A DNA stretch of 7,266 bases, taken from NCBI GenBank assembly GCA_017880705.1, contig JADGRS010000152.1, forward strand, positions 1 to 7,266. The letters are read 5' to 3'. Position numbers and translations under genes: made by a program. Positions within the stretch are counted from its first letter, which is position 1. Each line of letters opens with the position of its first letter. The notes beneath the pieces are model-generated. The model saw only the letters and a list, made by a program, of their open reading frames with translations, ran no database searches and was not told where the DNA came from. The stretch is from Burkholderiales bacterium (GTDB lineage: Bacteria > Pseudomonadota > Gammaproteobacteria > Burkholderiales > Usitatibacteraceae). Positions 1 through 5,273 of the stretch are shown piece by piece.

Positions 1-462
1 GACCGCGTGATCGCGGTGAACCTCAAGGGGATCTCCCTCGCCGGGCAGGCGGCGGCGCGCCAGATGGTGAAGCAGGGCGGCGGCGGCGCGATCATCAACA
101 TGTCGAGCGTGAACGCGGTCGTCGCGATTCCCAACCAGGTTCCCTACGTGGTCTCGAAGGGCGCGATCAACCAGCTCACCAAGGTGATGGCCTTGTCGCT
201 CGCGGCGCACGGCATCCGCGTGAACGGCATCGGCCCCGGGACCATCCTCACCGAGCTCGCGAAGACCGCGGTGCTCGGCAACCGTGAATCGGAGAGGAAG
301 ATCCTTTCGCGCACGCCGATGGGCCGCATGGGCGAGCCCGATGAGATCGCGCAGGTCGCGGTGTTCCTCGCGAGCGACGCGGCGTCGTACATGACCGGGC
401 AGACCCTCTACCCCGACGGCGGGCGCCTCGCGTTGAACTACACCGTGGCCGTCCCCGACTGA
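1..462 (+). CDS. SDR family NAD(P)-dependent oxidoreductase, C-terminal part (5' end outside window)
   Basis: This is the last 153 residues of a classical short-chain dehydrogenase/reductase, a cytosolic NAD(P)H-dependent oxidoreductase. Counting from the first in-window codon, the active-site tetrad is visible: N8 (AVNLKG), S36 (NMSS), Y49 and K53 (YVVSK), with the Ser-Tyr spacing of 13 seen in FabG-type enzymes. Downstream are the family's RVNGIGPG segment (residues 73-80), the GRMGEPDEIA segment (108-117), and the MTGQTLYPDGG C-terminal signature (131-141). Classical SDRs are about 250 residues, so roughly 100 N-terminal residues are missing, including the TGxxxGIG cofactor loop and NNAG. 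The frame is open through base 1, so the GTG at base 7 is an internal Val codon and not a start. The substrate cannot be inferred from this half. The family call is secure. Confidence 0.95.
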   Translation, partial: DRVIAVNLKGISLAGQAAARQMVKQGGGGAIINMSSVNAVVAIPNQVPYVVSKGAINQLTKVMALSLAAHGIRVNGIGPGTILTELAKTAVLGNRESERKILSRTPMGRMGEPDEIAQVAVFLASDAASYMTGQTLYPDGGRLALNYTVAVPD

Positions 463-504
463 AGTAAACTACCGCCCGCAATCAATCCCAGGAGCTGTCC
501 ACCC

Positions 505-816
505 ATGAAGCGGATCATCCTTGCAGCAGCGCTGCTCGCCTGCGCGACCACCCCGTTCGCGCAGGGGAGCGAAGTACCGAAGTCCCAGTGCGACCCCAAG
601 CCCGAGTATCCCGGCCGCCTCGTGATGCAGTCCGACTCGCGCGCGAAGGTCTTCAACAACGACGTGAAGAAGTACGCGGACTGCATGAAGAAATACGTGG
701 CCGATCGCCAGGCCGCGACCAAGGAAAACAGCGACGCCGCCAACGCGGCGATCGAGGAGTACAACACCGTGATGAAGAAGATCAACGCGGCGGTCGACGA
801 GGCGAAGCAGCAGTAG
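505..816 (+). CDS. Small exported protein of unknown function (103 aa)
   Basis: I do not recognise a named family. The 103-residue product begins with a short signal peptide: MKR, a hydrophobic core at residues 4-14, then TTPFA before Q20, a plausible signal peptidase I site after A19. C13 sits in LLAC, a poor lipobox because Leu occupies the -2 position, so a lipoprotein is possible but less likely. The mature part is small and charged, with two cysteines (C29 in SQCDPK and C60 in YADCMKK) that could form a periplasmic disulfide. The second half (about 50-103) is Ala/Lys/Glu/Asn-rich and should be one or two helices. The ATG is supported by AGGAG at 490-494, ten bases upstream. A TAAACT hexamer at 465-470 might be a -10 element, but I see no matching -35. 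It follows the SDR gene by 42 bases and converges on the glutathione transferase gene. Confidence 0.75.
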   Translation: MKRIILAAALLACATTPFAQGSEVPKSQCDPKPEYPGRLVMQSDSRAKVFNNDVKKYADCMKKYVADRQAATKENSDAANAAIEEYNTVMKKINAAVDEAKQQ

Positions 817-859
817 GCGTTCGCGGGCGCAAGCGCGCGGCCCCGATCGGCGGCACGTC

Positions 860-873
860 GGCGAGGGTTCGCC
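860..873. terminator. Weak hairpin between convergent genes
   Basis: GGCGA (860-864) and TCGCC (869-873) are exact reverse complements around a 4-base loop, in the 60-base gap where the small exported protein gene and the glutathione transferase gene converge. On the plus strand it is followed by TTCCTAT, which is only a broken T-tract. On the minus strand no T-run follows. It could contribute to bidirectional termination, but the stem is only 5 bp in GC-rich DNA. Confidence 0.2.
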
Positions 874-876
874 TTC

Positions 877-1578
877 CTATCTGACGACGGACTTGTCCTG
901 CCCGAAGAGGATCTTGCGCTCTTCGTCGGTGTGTGGCTTGCGCGGCAGCGGGTTGATCTCCTTCGCCCTCGCGTAGGCGCGTGCGGTCGCCGCGCGCGCG
1001 CGGATCGCCGCGAGCCAGCGCTTGAGATTCGGAAAATCGTCGATGTCCTGGCCCTGGCGGTCGGGAATCACCCAGGGATAGGCGGCCATGTCGGCGATCG
1101 TGTACTGCTTGCCGACAATGAAGTCGCGGCTCGTGAGGCGTTTGTTCAACACGCCATAAAGCCGAGAGGTCTCCTTCACGTAGCGGTCGATCGCGTACGG
1201 AAGTTTCTCGGGCGCGTAGTGGGCGAAGTGGTGGTTCTGCCCCGCCATGGGTCCCAGGCCGCCCATCTGCCACATGAGCCACTCGAGCGTTTCCACCTGC
1301 CCACGCAGGTCCTTCGGAATGAATTGTCCCGTCTTGCCGGCGAGGTAGAGGAGGATCGCGCCCGACTCGAACACGCTGATGGGCTTGCCTCCGCCCGCGG
1401 GCGCGTGGTCGACGATCGCCGGGATGCGGTTGTTCGGGGAGATCTTCAGGAACGCCGGGTCGAACTGGTCGCCCTTGCCGATGTTCACGGGCTTGATCCC
1501 GTACTCGAGGCCGGATTCCTCGAGGAACATCGTGATCTTGTGCCCGTTGGGCGTCGTCCAGTAATAGAGATCGATCAT
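877..1578 (-). CDS. yfcG: Glutathione transferase / GSH-dependent disulfide-bond oxidoreductase, YfcG-like
   Basis: This 233-residue cytosolic protein closely resembles E. coli YfcG, a Nu-class glutathione transferase with GSH-dependent disulfide-bond reductase activity. The N-terminal thioredoxin-like domain (about 1-85) has the YfcG signature TPNGHKIT, with T9 and N11 where YfcG uses Thr and Asn to contact glutathione. It also has the cis-Pro turn NNRIPAIVDH (P53) and the glutathione gamma-Glu-binding pair E71-S72 in FESGAILLYL. The helical C-terminal domain (about 95-210) carries GGLGPMAGQNHHF (106-118) and the GST N-capping box T160-x-x-D163 in YTIADMAAYPWV. The tail after about 212 (PRKPHTDEERK) is charged and probably disordered. 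The start is supported by GGAGGAG at 1589-1595, ten bases upstream. It lies 60 bases downstream of the old yellow enzyme gene on the same strand, suggesting cotranscription. CATAAT at 1643-1638 (minus strand) could be an internal -10, but it has no good -35. The symbol is by resemblance to YfcG; the paralogue YghU is longer at its N-terminus. Confidence 0.93.
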   Translation of the reverse strand: MIDLYYWTTPNGHKITMFLEESGLEYGIKPVNIGKGDQFDPAFLKISPNNRIPAIVDHAPAGGGKPISVFESGAILLYLAGKTGQFIPKDLRGQVETLEWLMWQMGGLGPMAGQNHHFAHYAPEKLPYAIDRYVKETSRLYGVLNKRLTSRDFIVGKQYTIADMAAYPWVIPDRQGQDIDDFPNLKRWLAAIRARAATARAYARAKEINPLPRKPHTDEERKILFGQDKSVVR

Positions 1579-1638
1579 CGGGCCTGCGCTCCTCCGACGT
1601 TGGACAATTTTCTCACGGGGATCTTGCGTGGGGAGCCA

Positions 1639-2727
1639 TTATGCCCGAGGGGACCCGAGCGGCCCCACGTCGCACCTGCTGTATTGATCGGGCCACGGCA
1701 GCTCGACGCCGAGCGCCCTCGCGGCATGGCGCGGCCAGTAGGGATCGCGAAGGAACGCGCGCGCCATGCACACCGCGTCGGCCTGTCCGAGCGCGACGAT
1801 CTGCTCGGCCTGCACGGCCTCGGAGATGAGTCCGACGGCGGCCGTGGGAATGTCGGCGCCCGCGCGGATCGCTTCGGCGAACGGCACCTGGTAGCCGGGT
1901 CCGAGCTTGATCTTCTGGTCGTGGATGTTGCCTCCGCTCGAGCAGTCGATGAGGTCGATGCCGATCTCCTTCAGGCGCTTGCACAGGACCACCGACTGCT
2001 CGACGTCCCAGCCGCCCTCGTACCAGTCGGTGGCGGAGATGCGATAGAAGACGGGCTTGTCCCGGGGCCACGTTTCGCGCACCGCGCGCGCCACCTCGAG
2101 CGCCAGGCGGATGCGATTCTCCAGCGAGCCGCCATAGTGATCTTCGCGGCGATTCGACAGGGGCGAGGCGAACGAATGCAGGAGATAGCCGTGCGCGCCG
2201 TGGATCTCGACGACGTCGAATCCGGCGGCGAGCGCGTGACCCGCGGCCGCGCGGAAGTCCTCGACGGTGCGCTCGATCTCGTGCACCGTCATCGCGCGAG
2301 GGGTCGCATAGTGGCCGAAGGGAATCGCGCTGGGCCCGAGCGTTGGCCATGCGCCTTCGCCGGGCGCGAGGGATTTTCCGCCCAGCCAGGGCTTGTTGCA
2401 CGAGGCCTTGCGCCCCGCGTGCGCGATCTGGATCCCCGGAACCGCGCCGTGATCGCGAAGGAATTGCGCAATGCGCCTCCACGCTTCCGCGTGAGCCGCC
2501 GACCAGATGCCGGCATCCCACGGCGTGATGCGGCCGGCCGGCGTGACGGCGCTCGCTTCGACGAACACCAGCGAGGCGCCGCCCACGGCGCGGCTTCCCA
2601 GGTGGACGAAGTGCCAATCGTTGGGCATGCCGTCCTCGCTCGAGTACTGGCACATCGGCGAGACGAAGACGCGGTTGTGGAAGGCGACGGAGCGCAGGAC
2701 GAAGGGCGAAAAAAGGTGGGAGGCCAT
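1639..2727 (-). CDS. Old yellow enzyme family NADH:flavin oxidoreductase (YqjM / xenobiotic reductase A-like)
   Basis: A 362-residue FMN-dependent ene-reductase of the 'thermophilic-like' OYE subclass. This TIM-barrel enzyme reduces activated C=C bonds of alpha,beta-unsaturated carbonyls, and often nitro compounds, using NAD(P)H. Diagnostic residues are C26 and Y28 in PMCQYSS (the subclass's flavin-tuning Cys and active-site Tyr), Q100, the substrate-binding H176/H179 pair in EIHGAHGYLLHSF with Y181, and the family signature SPLSNRREDHYGGSLENR (188-205). R229 in YRIS and R323 in MARAFLRDP fit the FMN and phosphate-binding positions. QYSR near the C-terminus (R351) resembles the arginine finger that this subclass donates to the neighbouring subunit. 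The ATG at 2727 gives the standard N-terminus (HLFSPFVLRSVAFHNR). The frame stays open upstream to 3060, but that part runs antisense through the patatin gene and looks non-coding. A weak AAAGAGA lies about 6 bases upstream. It is probably cotranscribed with the downstream glutathione transferase gene. Confidence 0.95.
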   Translation of the reverse strand: MASHLFSPFVLRSVAFHNRVFVSPMCQYSSEDGMPNDWHFVHLGSRAVGGASLVFVEASAVTPAGRITPWDAGIWSAAHAEAWRRIAQFLRDHGAVPGIQIAHAGRKASCNKPWLGGKSLAPGEGAWPTLGPSAIPFGHYATPRAMTVHEIERTVEDFRAAAGHALAAGFDVVEIHGAHGYLLHSFASPLSNRREDHYGGSLENRIRLALEVARAVRETWPRDKPVFYRISATDWYEGGWDVEQSVVLCKRLKEIGIDLIDCSSGGNIHDQKIKLGPGYQVPFAEAIRAGADIPTAAVGLISEAVQAEQIVALGQADAVCMARAFLRDPYWPRHAARALGVELPWPDQYSRCDVGPLGSPRA

Positions 2728-2776
2728 CGGGGTCTCTTTTTGTTGGATAGTAAGGGGGCGGGCAACTAGCGACTCC
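2728..2776. promoter_or_regulatory. Short divergent promoter region between OYE and patatin genes
   Basis: Only 49 bases separate the two divergent start codons, so both genes' promoters must sit here or inside the opposing coding sequence. The only AT-rich block is about 2734-2752. It contains TACTAT on the minus strand (2752-2747), which would put the OYE transcript start about 13 bases before its ATG. The overlapping GATAGT on the plus strand (2746-2751) would serve the patatin gene. Neither hexamer has a recognisable -35 at 17 bases, so the exact elements are uncertain. Confidence 0.35.
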
Positions 2777-3853
2777 ATGATGCCAAATTCGGTGCTTACC
2801 ATTCGTGCGGGAAAGCGCGCACTCGCGCGCATCCAATCGGCGGGCCTCTCGGCCGCCGATGTCGAGATCGTTCCGGGCGCGGCGGGCGGCCCCAAGGCGC
2901 TCGGCATCGCCGGGCTCGATCGCGCGCTCTTCGGCGAGTGGCTCCCGGCGGCGCCGGGCGTGCGCCACCTCATCGGCTCCTCCATCGGCGCCTGGCGATT
3001 CGCGGCCGCATGCCGCAGCGACGGCATGAAGGCGCTCGACGAGTTCGCGCGCGCGTACACCGGGCAGAGCTACCCGCGCCGTCCCAGTCGCCGCTTCGTT
3101 TCGCAAGCGGCGCGCGACATGCTCGCGGGACTCTTCGCGGGCCGCGAGGACGAGATCCTCGCCCATCCCCACTACCGGCTGCACGTGCTCGCCGTGCGCG
3201 GTCGCTGGCCCCTTACGCGCGACAACCGCTTCTCGACCCCGTTCGGCTTCGGCATGGCGGCGATGGCGAACGCGGTCGGCAGGCGCCATCTCGCGCGCTT
3301 CCTCGAGCGTACCGTGTTCCGCGACCCTCGCGACGCGCCACGATTCCTCCAGACCCAGCGCTTCGATGCGTTCCGCACGCACGCGGTGGCGCTCGATCGC
3401 GCGAACCTCGGCGAGGCGCTGCTCGCCTCGGCGTCCATTCCGCTGGTGCTGGAGGGCGTGACCGGCATTCCGGGCGCGCCTTCGGGAATCTATTGGGATG
3501 GCGGCATCATCGATTACCACCCGCACCTGCCCTATCACCAAGCGAAGGGGCTCGTGCTCTATCCGCACTTCACCGATCGCATCGTGCCCGGATGGCTCGA
3601 CAAGCCGCTGCGGTGGCGCCAGGCGCGCGGCGAGTGGCTCGACAACGTCGTGCTCGTCGCGCCGTCCCGCGACTACCTCGCGAAGCTTCCGCACGGCAAG
3701 CTCCCCGACCGCGGGGATTTCGCGCGCTTCGCGGGCGATGACGCGGGCCGCATGAAATACTGGCGCGCGGCGATCTCCGAGAGCGATCGTCTTGCCGAGG
3801 CGTTTCTCGAATTCGCACGCCGGCCGGACCCGTCGCGGATCGCGCCGCTCTGA
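2777..3853 (+). CDS. Patatin-like phospholipase family protein
   Basis: A 358-residue serine acyl hydrolase with the patatin Ser-Asp dyad. The glycine-rich oxyanion loop is PGAAGGPKALGIAGLD (33-48), a variant typical of a bacterial patatin subfamily whose members carry a GAAGGPK-type loop. The nucleophile elbow GxSxG is G67-S-S-I-G71 with S69 as nucleophile, followed by AWRFAAA. The general-base motif is D241-G-G243 in YWDGGIIDYH, preceded by the patatin-type ALLASASIPLVLEGV (214-228). There is no signal peptide or membrane segment, so it is probably cytosolic and acts on a lipid or acyl ester; the natural substrate is unknown. Two in-frame ATGs are adjacent (2777 and 2780). No strong Shine-Dalgarno is visible, only purine-rich sequence at 2752-2758, rather far upstream. 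The frame is open back to 2507, but that is antisense to the OYE gene. It diverges from OYE and ends 6 bases from the convergent TPR gene. Confidence 0.9.
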   Translation: MMPNSVLTIRAGKRALARIQSAGLSAADVEIVPGAAGGPKALGIAGLDRALFGEWLPAAPGVRHLIGSSIGAWRFAAACRSDGMKALDEFARAYTGQSYPRRPSRRFVSQAARDMLAGLFAGREDEILAHPHYRLHVLAVRGRWPLTRDNRFSTPFGFGMAAMANAVGRRHLARFLERTVFRDPRDAPRFLQTQRFDAFRTHAVALDRANLGEALLASASIPLVLEGVTGIPGAPSGIYWDGGIIDYHPHLPYHQAKGLVLYPHFTDRIVPGWLDKPLRWRQARGEWLDNVVLVAPSRDYLAKLPHGKLPDRGDFARFAGDDAGRMKYWRAAISESDRLAEAFLEFARRPDPSRIAPL

Positions 3854-3872
3854 CGAGGATCAGCCTTCCTCG
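3854..3872. terminator. Hairpin at the convergent patatin / TPR gene junction
   Basis: CGAGGA (3854-3859) and TCCTCG (3867-3872) are exact reverse complements separated by a 7-base loop. The stem begins directly after the patatin stop codon and overlaps the last codons of the minus-strand TPR gene. No T-tract follows on either strand, so it is at best a weak or factor-assisted terminator. Its position at a convergent gene end is the main support. Confidence 0.25.
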
Positions 3873-4435
3873 GCCGCCCGCTTCGTGCGCCTGAGCGCTT
3901 CCGCGCTGGCCTCGAGCAGCTCCTCGAGGCCTTCGCCGCGACGCAGGGCCTGCGACTCGCGAAAGAATCGCGCGGCTTCGGGGTAGCGCTTCTGGTCGAA
4001 GAGATTGCGCCCCGCATCGAAGAGCACCGCGTGCAGGCGATCGGCGTAGAGCGGGATCGAGCGCGCCTGCGAGATGAGCTGGTCGAAGAGGGGCGTGGAG
4101 ATATCGAAGCGCCTTTCGCGCTGCATCGATTGCGCGAGCGCCTGCTGGTTCACGAGCACCGCGCGCGGATCCTCGACGAGCTCCGCGAGCGCGATCGCGG
4201 CCGACGCCGTCTTGCGCGCCTCCTCGAGGCGCCCGGTGATGCGCAGCAGCGGCGCGGCCTCGGTGAGCATGGCGAGCAGGCGCGCGGGCTGCGAGCGCGC
4301 CGCGGCGATCTCGTCCACCATCGCATCGACGGCCTTGGCGAACGCGTGGACGTCGAGGGGGACTTCTCGCAGGCGCTCGTCGAGGCGCCACGCGAGCGGG
4401 GCCGCAATCGCGCCTTCTCGACCGGAGGGGACCAT
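3860..4435 (-). CDS. TPR-like helical repeat protein of unknown function
   Basis: A 191-residue protein that I cannot assign to a named family. From about residue 50 it reads as consecutive helix-turn-helix repeats of TPR type: LLAMLTEAAPLLRITGRLEEARKTA.. (53-78), VLVNQQALAQSMQRERRFDIS.. (93-113), and HAVLFDAGRNLFDQKRYPEAARFF.. (135-158). Each has the small/large residue pattern and the 'G-R-x-x-E-A' or 'K-R-Y-x-E-A' turn of TPR B-helices. There is no signal peptide or transmembrane segment, so it is probably a cytosolic protein-interaction scaffold. The only usable start in frame is the ATG at 4435. GGAG lies just 2 bases upstream of it, too close for a normal Shine-Dalgarno. TAAGAT upstream (4447-4442, minus strand) would place the transcript start on the ATG itself, so translation may be leaderless. 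It is divergent from the haem-protein gene and shares its 109-base spacer. Confidence 0.75.
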   Translation of the reverse strand: MVPSGREGAIAAPLAWRLDERLREVPLDVHAFAKAVDAMVDEIAAARSQPARLLAMLTEAAPLLRITGRLEEARKTASAAIALAELVEDPRAVLVNQQALAQSMQRERRFDISTPLFDQLISQARSIPLYADRLHAVLFDAGRNLFDQKRYPEAARFFRESQALRRGEGLEELLEASAEALRRTKRAAEEG

Positions 4436-4441
4436 GGCTCC

Positions 4442-4447
4442 ATCTTA
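4442..4447 (-). promoter_or_regulatory. Candidate -10 element (TAAGAT) for the TPR gene
   Basis: TAAGAT on the minus strand matches TATAAT at four of six positions. Conventional -10 spacing would put the first transcribed base at 4435, the A of the start codon, which would make a leaderless mRNA. No convincing -35 is seen in the GC-rich sequence upstream. This is a low-confidence call based on position only. Confidence 0.25.
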
Positions 4448-4475
4448 CGGCAGCACCGCCCCGCGGCCGGAGGCC

Positions 4476-4491
4476 TGTGATGGATGTCACA
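4476..4491. promoter_or_regulatory. CRP-type operator (perfect TGTGA-N6-TCACA palindrome)
   Basis: TGTGATGGATGTCACA matches both five-base half-sites of the CRP consensus exactly, with the correct six-base spacer, and lies in the only sizeable divergent intergenic region of the window. A perfect match at these ten positions is expected by chance about 0.007 times in a random 7.3-kb sequence, and less at this GC content. The site is not an FNR/DNR box, which would read TTGAT-N4-ATCAA. It is 53 bases before the haem-protein start codon and 40 bases before the TPR gene start codon, so it could act on either or both. The regulator is inferred to be a CRP/FNR-superfamily protein. Confidence 0.7.
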
Positions 4492-4509
4492 ACCAGTCCC
4501 CGGACCCCG

Positions 4510-4518
4510 TGATAGCCT
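4510..4518 (+). promoter_or_regulatory. Candidate extended -10 promoter of the haem-protein/MCP cluster
   Basis: TGATAGCCT reads as an extended -10 (TG-n-TAGCCT). Standard spacing would put transcription start at 4525, which centres the CRP-type palindrome exactly at -41.5, the class II activator position. The hexamer itself matches only three of six consensus bases, and an alternative TAATCT at 4526-4531 exists. The assignment therefore rests on geometry. A weak core promoter is what an activator-dependent promoter would show. Confidence 0.35.
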
Positions 4519-4544
4519 GTCCCGCTAATCTAGGGAGAGCGCGC

Positions 4545-5267
4545 ATGTCTCAAGCCAACGCAGGGAATCGTTTCCGTTTCGCGCTCACGGTCGCCCTCTT
4601 TTCCGCGATGAGCGTTCCGGCGCTCGCGCAGTTGTCCGAGGACACCGCGAAGCAGGCCGCCCAGGAGCTGAGGCTCCTCGTGACCGAAGGCACCGGCGTC
4701 ATCGGCGACCTTCAGCCCGTGATCAACGCCGGCAAGGCGCCGAAGGAGCAGGTCACTCCCGACGCTCTCGTGAGCCAGTTCAAGGCTCGCTACCAGAAAG
4801 CCGCGGGTGCTGCGCTCGACACCAAGGCCGCGGGAGTGATCGGTGATGCGCGCCGCGCTTATGTCCAGGCGTTCACTTCCGTCGTCACGCGATTCCAGGG
4901 CAACCTCACCAAGGGCGGCCAGGACGCGTTCGTCCCGGCGTTCTTCCGCGCCCAGGTGCTGAAGGACTTCAACCAGCTGATGCGCGGCAAGATCCAGGGC
5001 TATGCCACCAACCGGGACAGCGAGCTCATCAACGGCGACTGGGCCGTGCAGAAGGTGATGAAGGGCTCGCCCCTCGCCGCCGACGTGCAGGGGCTCATGG
5101 CGGGAGGCAGTCTCGATCCCGTGGTGAAGCGCACCGGCAACACCGTCATGGGCTACTACCCGATGAAGCTCGCCCCCGCGTGCGTGGCGTGCCATGCCCA
5201 GAACGGGCTCAAGCAGACCGAAGGCGGTTTCGGCGGCGCACTGGTGGCTGAAATCCCCGTCAAATAG
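4545..5267 (+). CDS. Exported c-type haem protein, DUF3365 / Tll0287-like
   Basis: A 240-residue periplasmic protein with one covalent haem site. Residues 1-28 form a signal peptide (RFR, hydrophobic 12-24, VPALA before Q29). The body is mostly helical, with the DUF3365-like FVPAFFRAQVLKDFNQ region (129-144) and YATNRDSELINGDWA (153-167). Near the C-terminus come YYPMKLAPACVACHAQ, whose C213-x-x-C216-H217 is the c-type haem motif, and GGFGGALVAEIPVK, the family's closing strand. DUF3365 domains have the PAS-like fold of the cyanobacterial protein Tll0287. Related c-haem PAS domains form the periplasmic sensor part of Geobacter chemoreceptors, and here the domain is a free-standing protein. 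Haem attachment would need periplasmic cytochrome c maturation. The start is supported by AGGGAGAG at 4532-4539. The chemoreceptor gene begins 6 bases after the stop. The likely role is a redox or gas (NO, CO, O2) sensor; an electron-transfer role is possible. Confidence 0.9.
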   Translation: MSQANAGNRFRFALTVALFSAMSVPALAQLSEDTAKQAAQELRLLVTEGTGVIGDLQPVINAGKAPKEQVTPDALVSQFKARYQKAAGAALDTKAAGVIGDARRAYVQAFTSVVTRFQGNLTKGGQDAFVPAFFRAQVLKDFNQLMRGKIQGYATNRDSELINGDWAVQKVMKGSPLAADVQGLMAGGSLDPVVKRTGNTVMGYYPMKLAPACVACHAQNGLKQTEGGFGGALVAEIPVK

Positions 5268-5273
5268 AAGCCG

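Noticed and set aside
433..470. TTGAAC and TAAACT as a promoter for the small exported protein
   Set aside because: The spacer would be 26 bases, too long for a sigma-70 promoter. TAAACT alone is not enough.
2740..2768. TTGTTG / CAACTA as a -35/-10 pair for the patatin gene
   Set aside because: The spacing is 17, but CAACTA matches the -10 consensus at one position only.
931..2769. A 612-codon plus-strand open frame across the GST and OYE genes
   Set aside because: It is antisense to two confidently identified genes, has composition typical of a GC-rich shadow, has no motif, and overlaps the intergenic gap.
2728..3060. N-terminal extension of the OYE frame to 3060
   Set aside because: The OYE family begins at HLFSPFVLR, just after the ATG at 2727. 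The extension is antisense to patatin and has no homology-like features.
1613..3694. A 693-codon minus-strand open frame spanning OYE and patatin
   Set aside because: It is in a different frame from OYE and antisense to patatin. Its product is Arg-rich without domain structure.
4458..4475. GC-rich self-complementary runs (CCGCGG, GGCC-GGA-GGCC) beside the CRP-type site
   Set aside because: Such short palindromes are common at this GC content and show no spacing or T-tract suggesting an operator or terminator.
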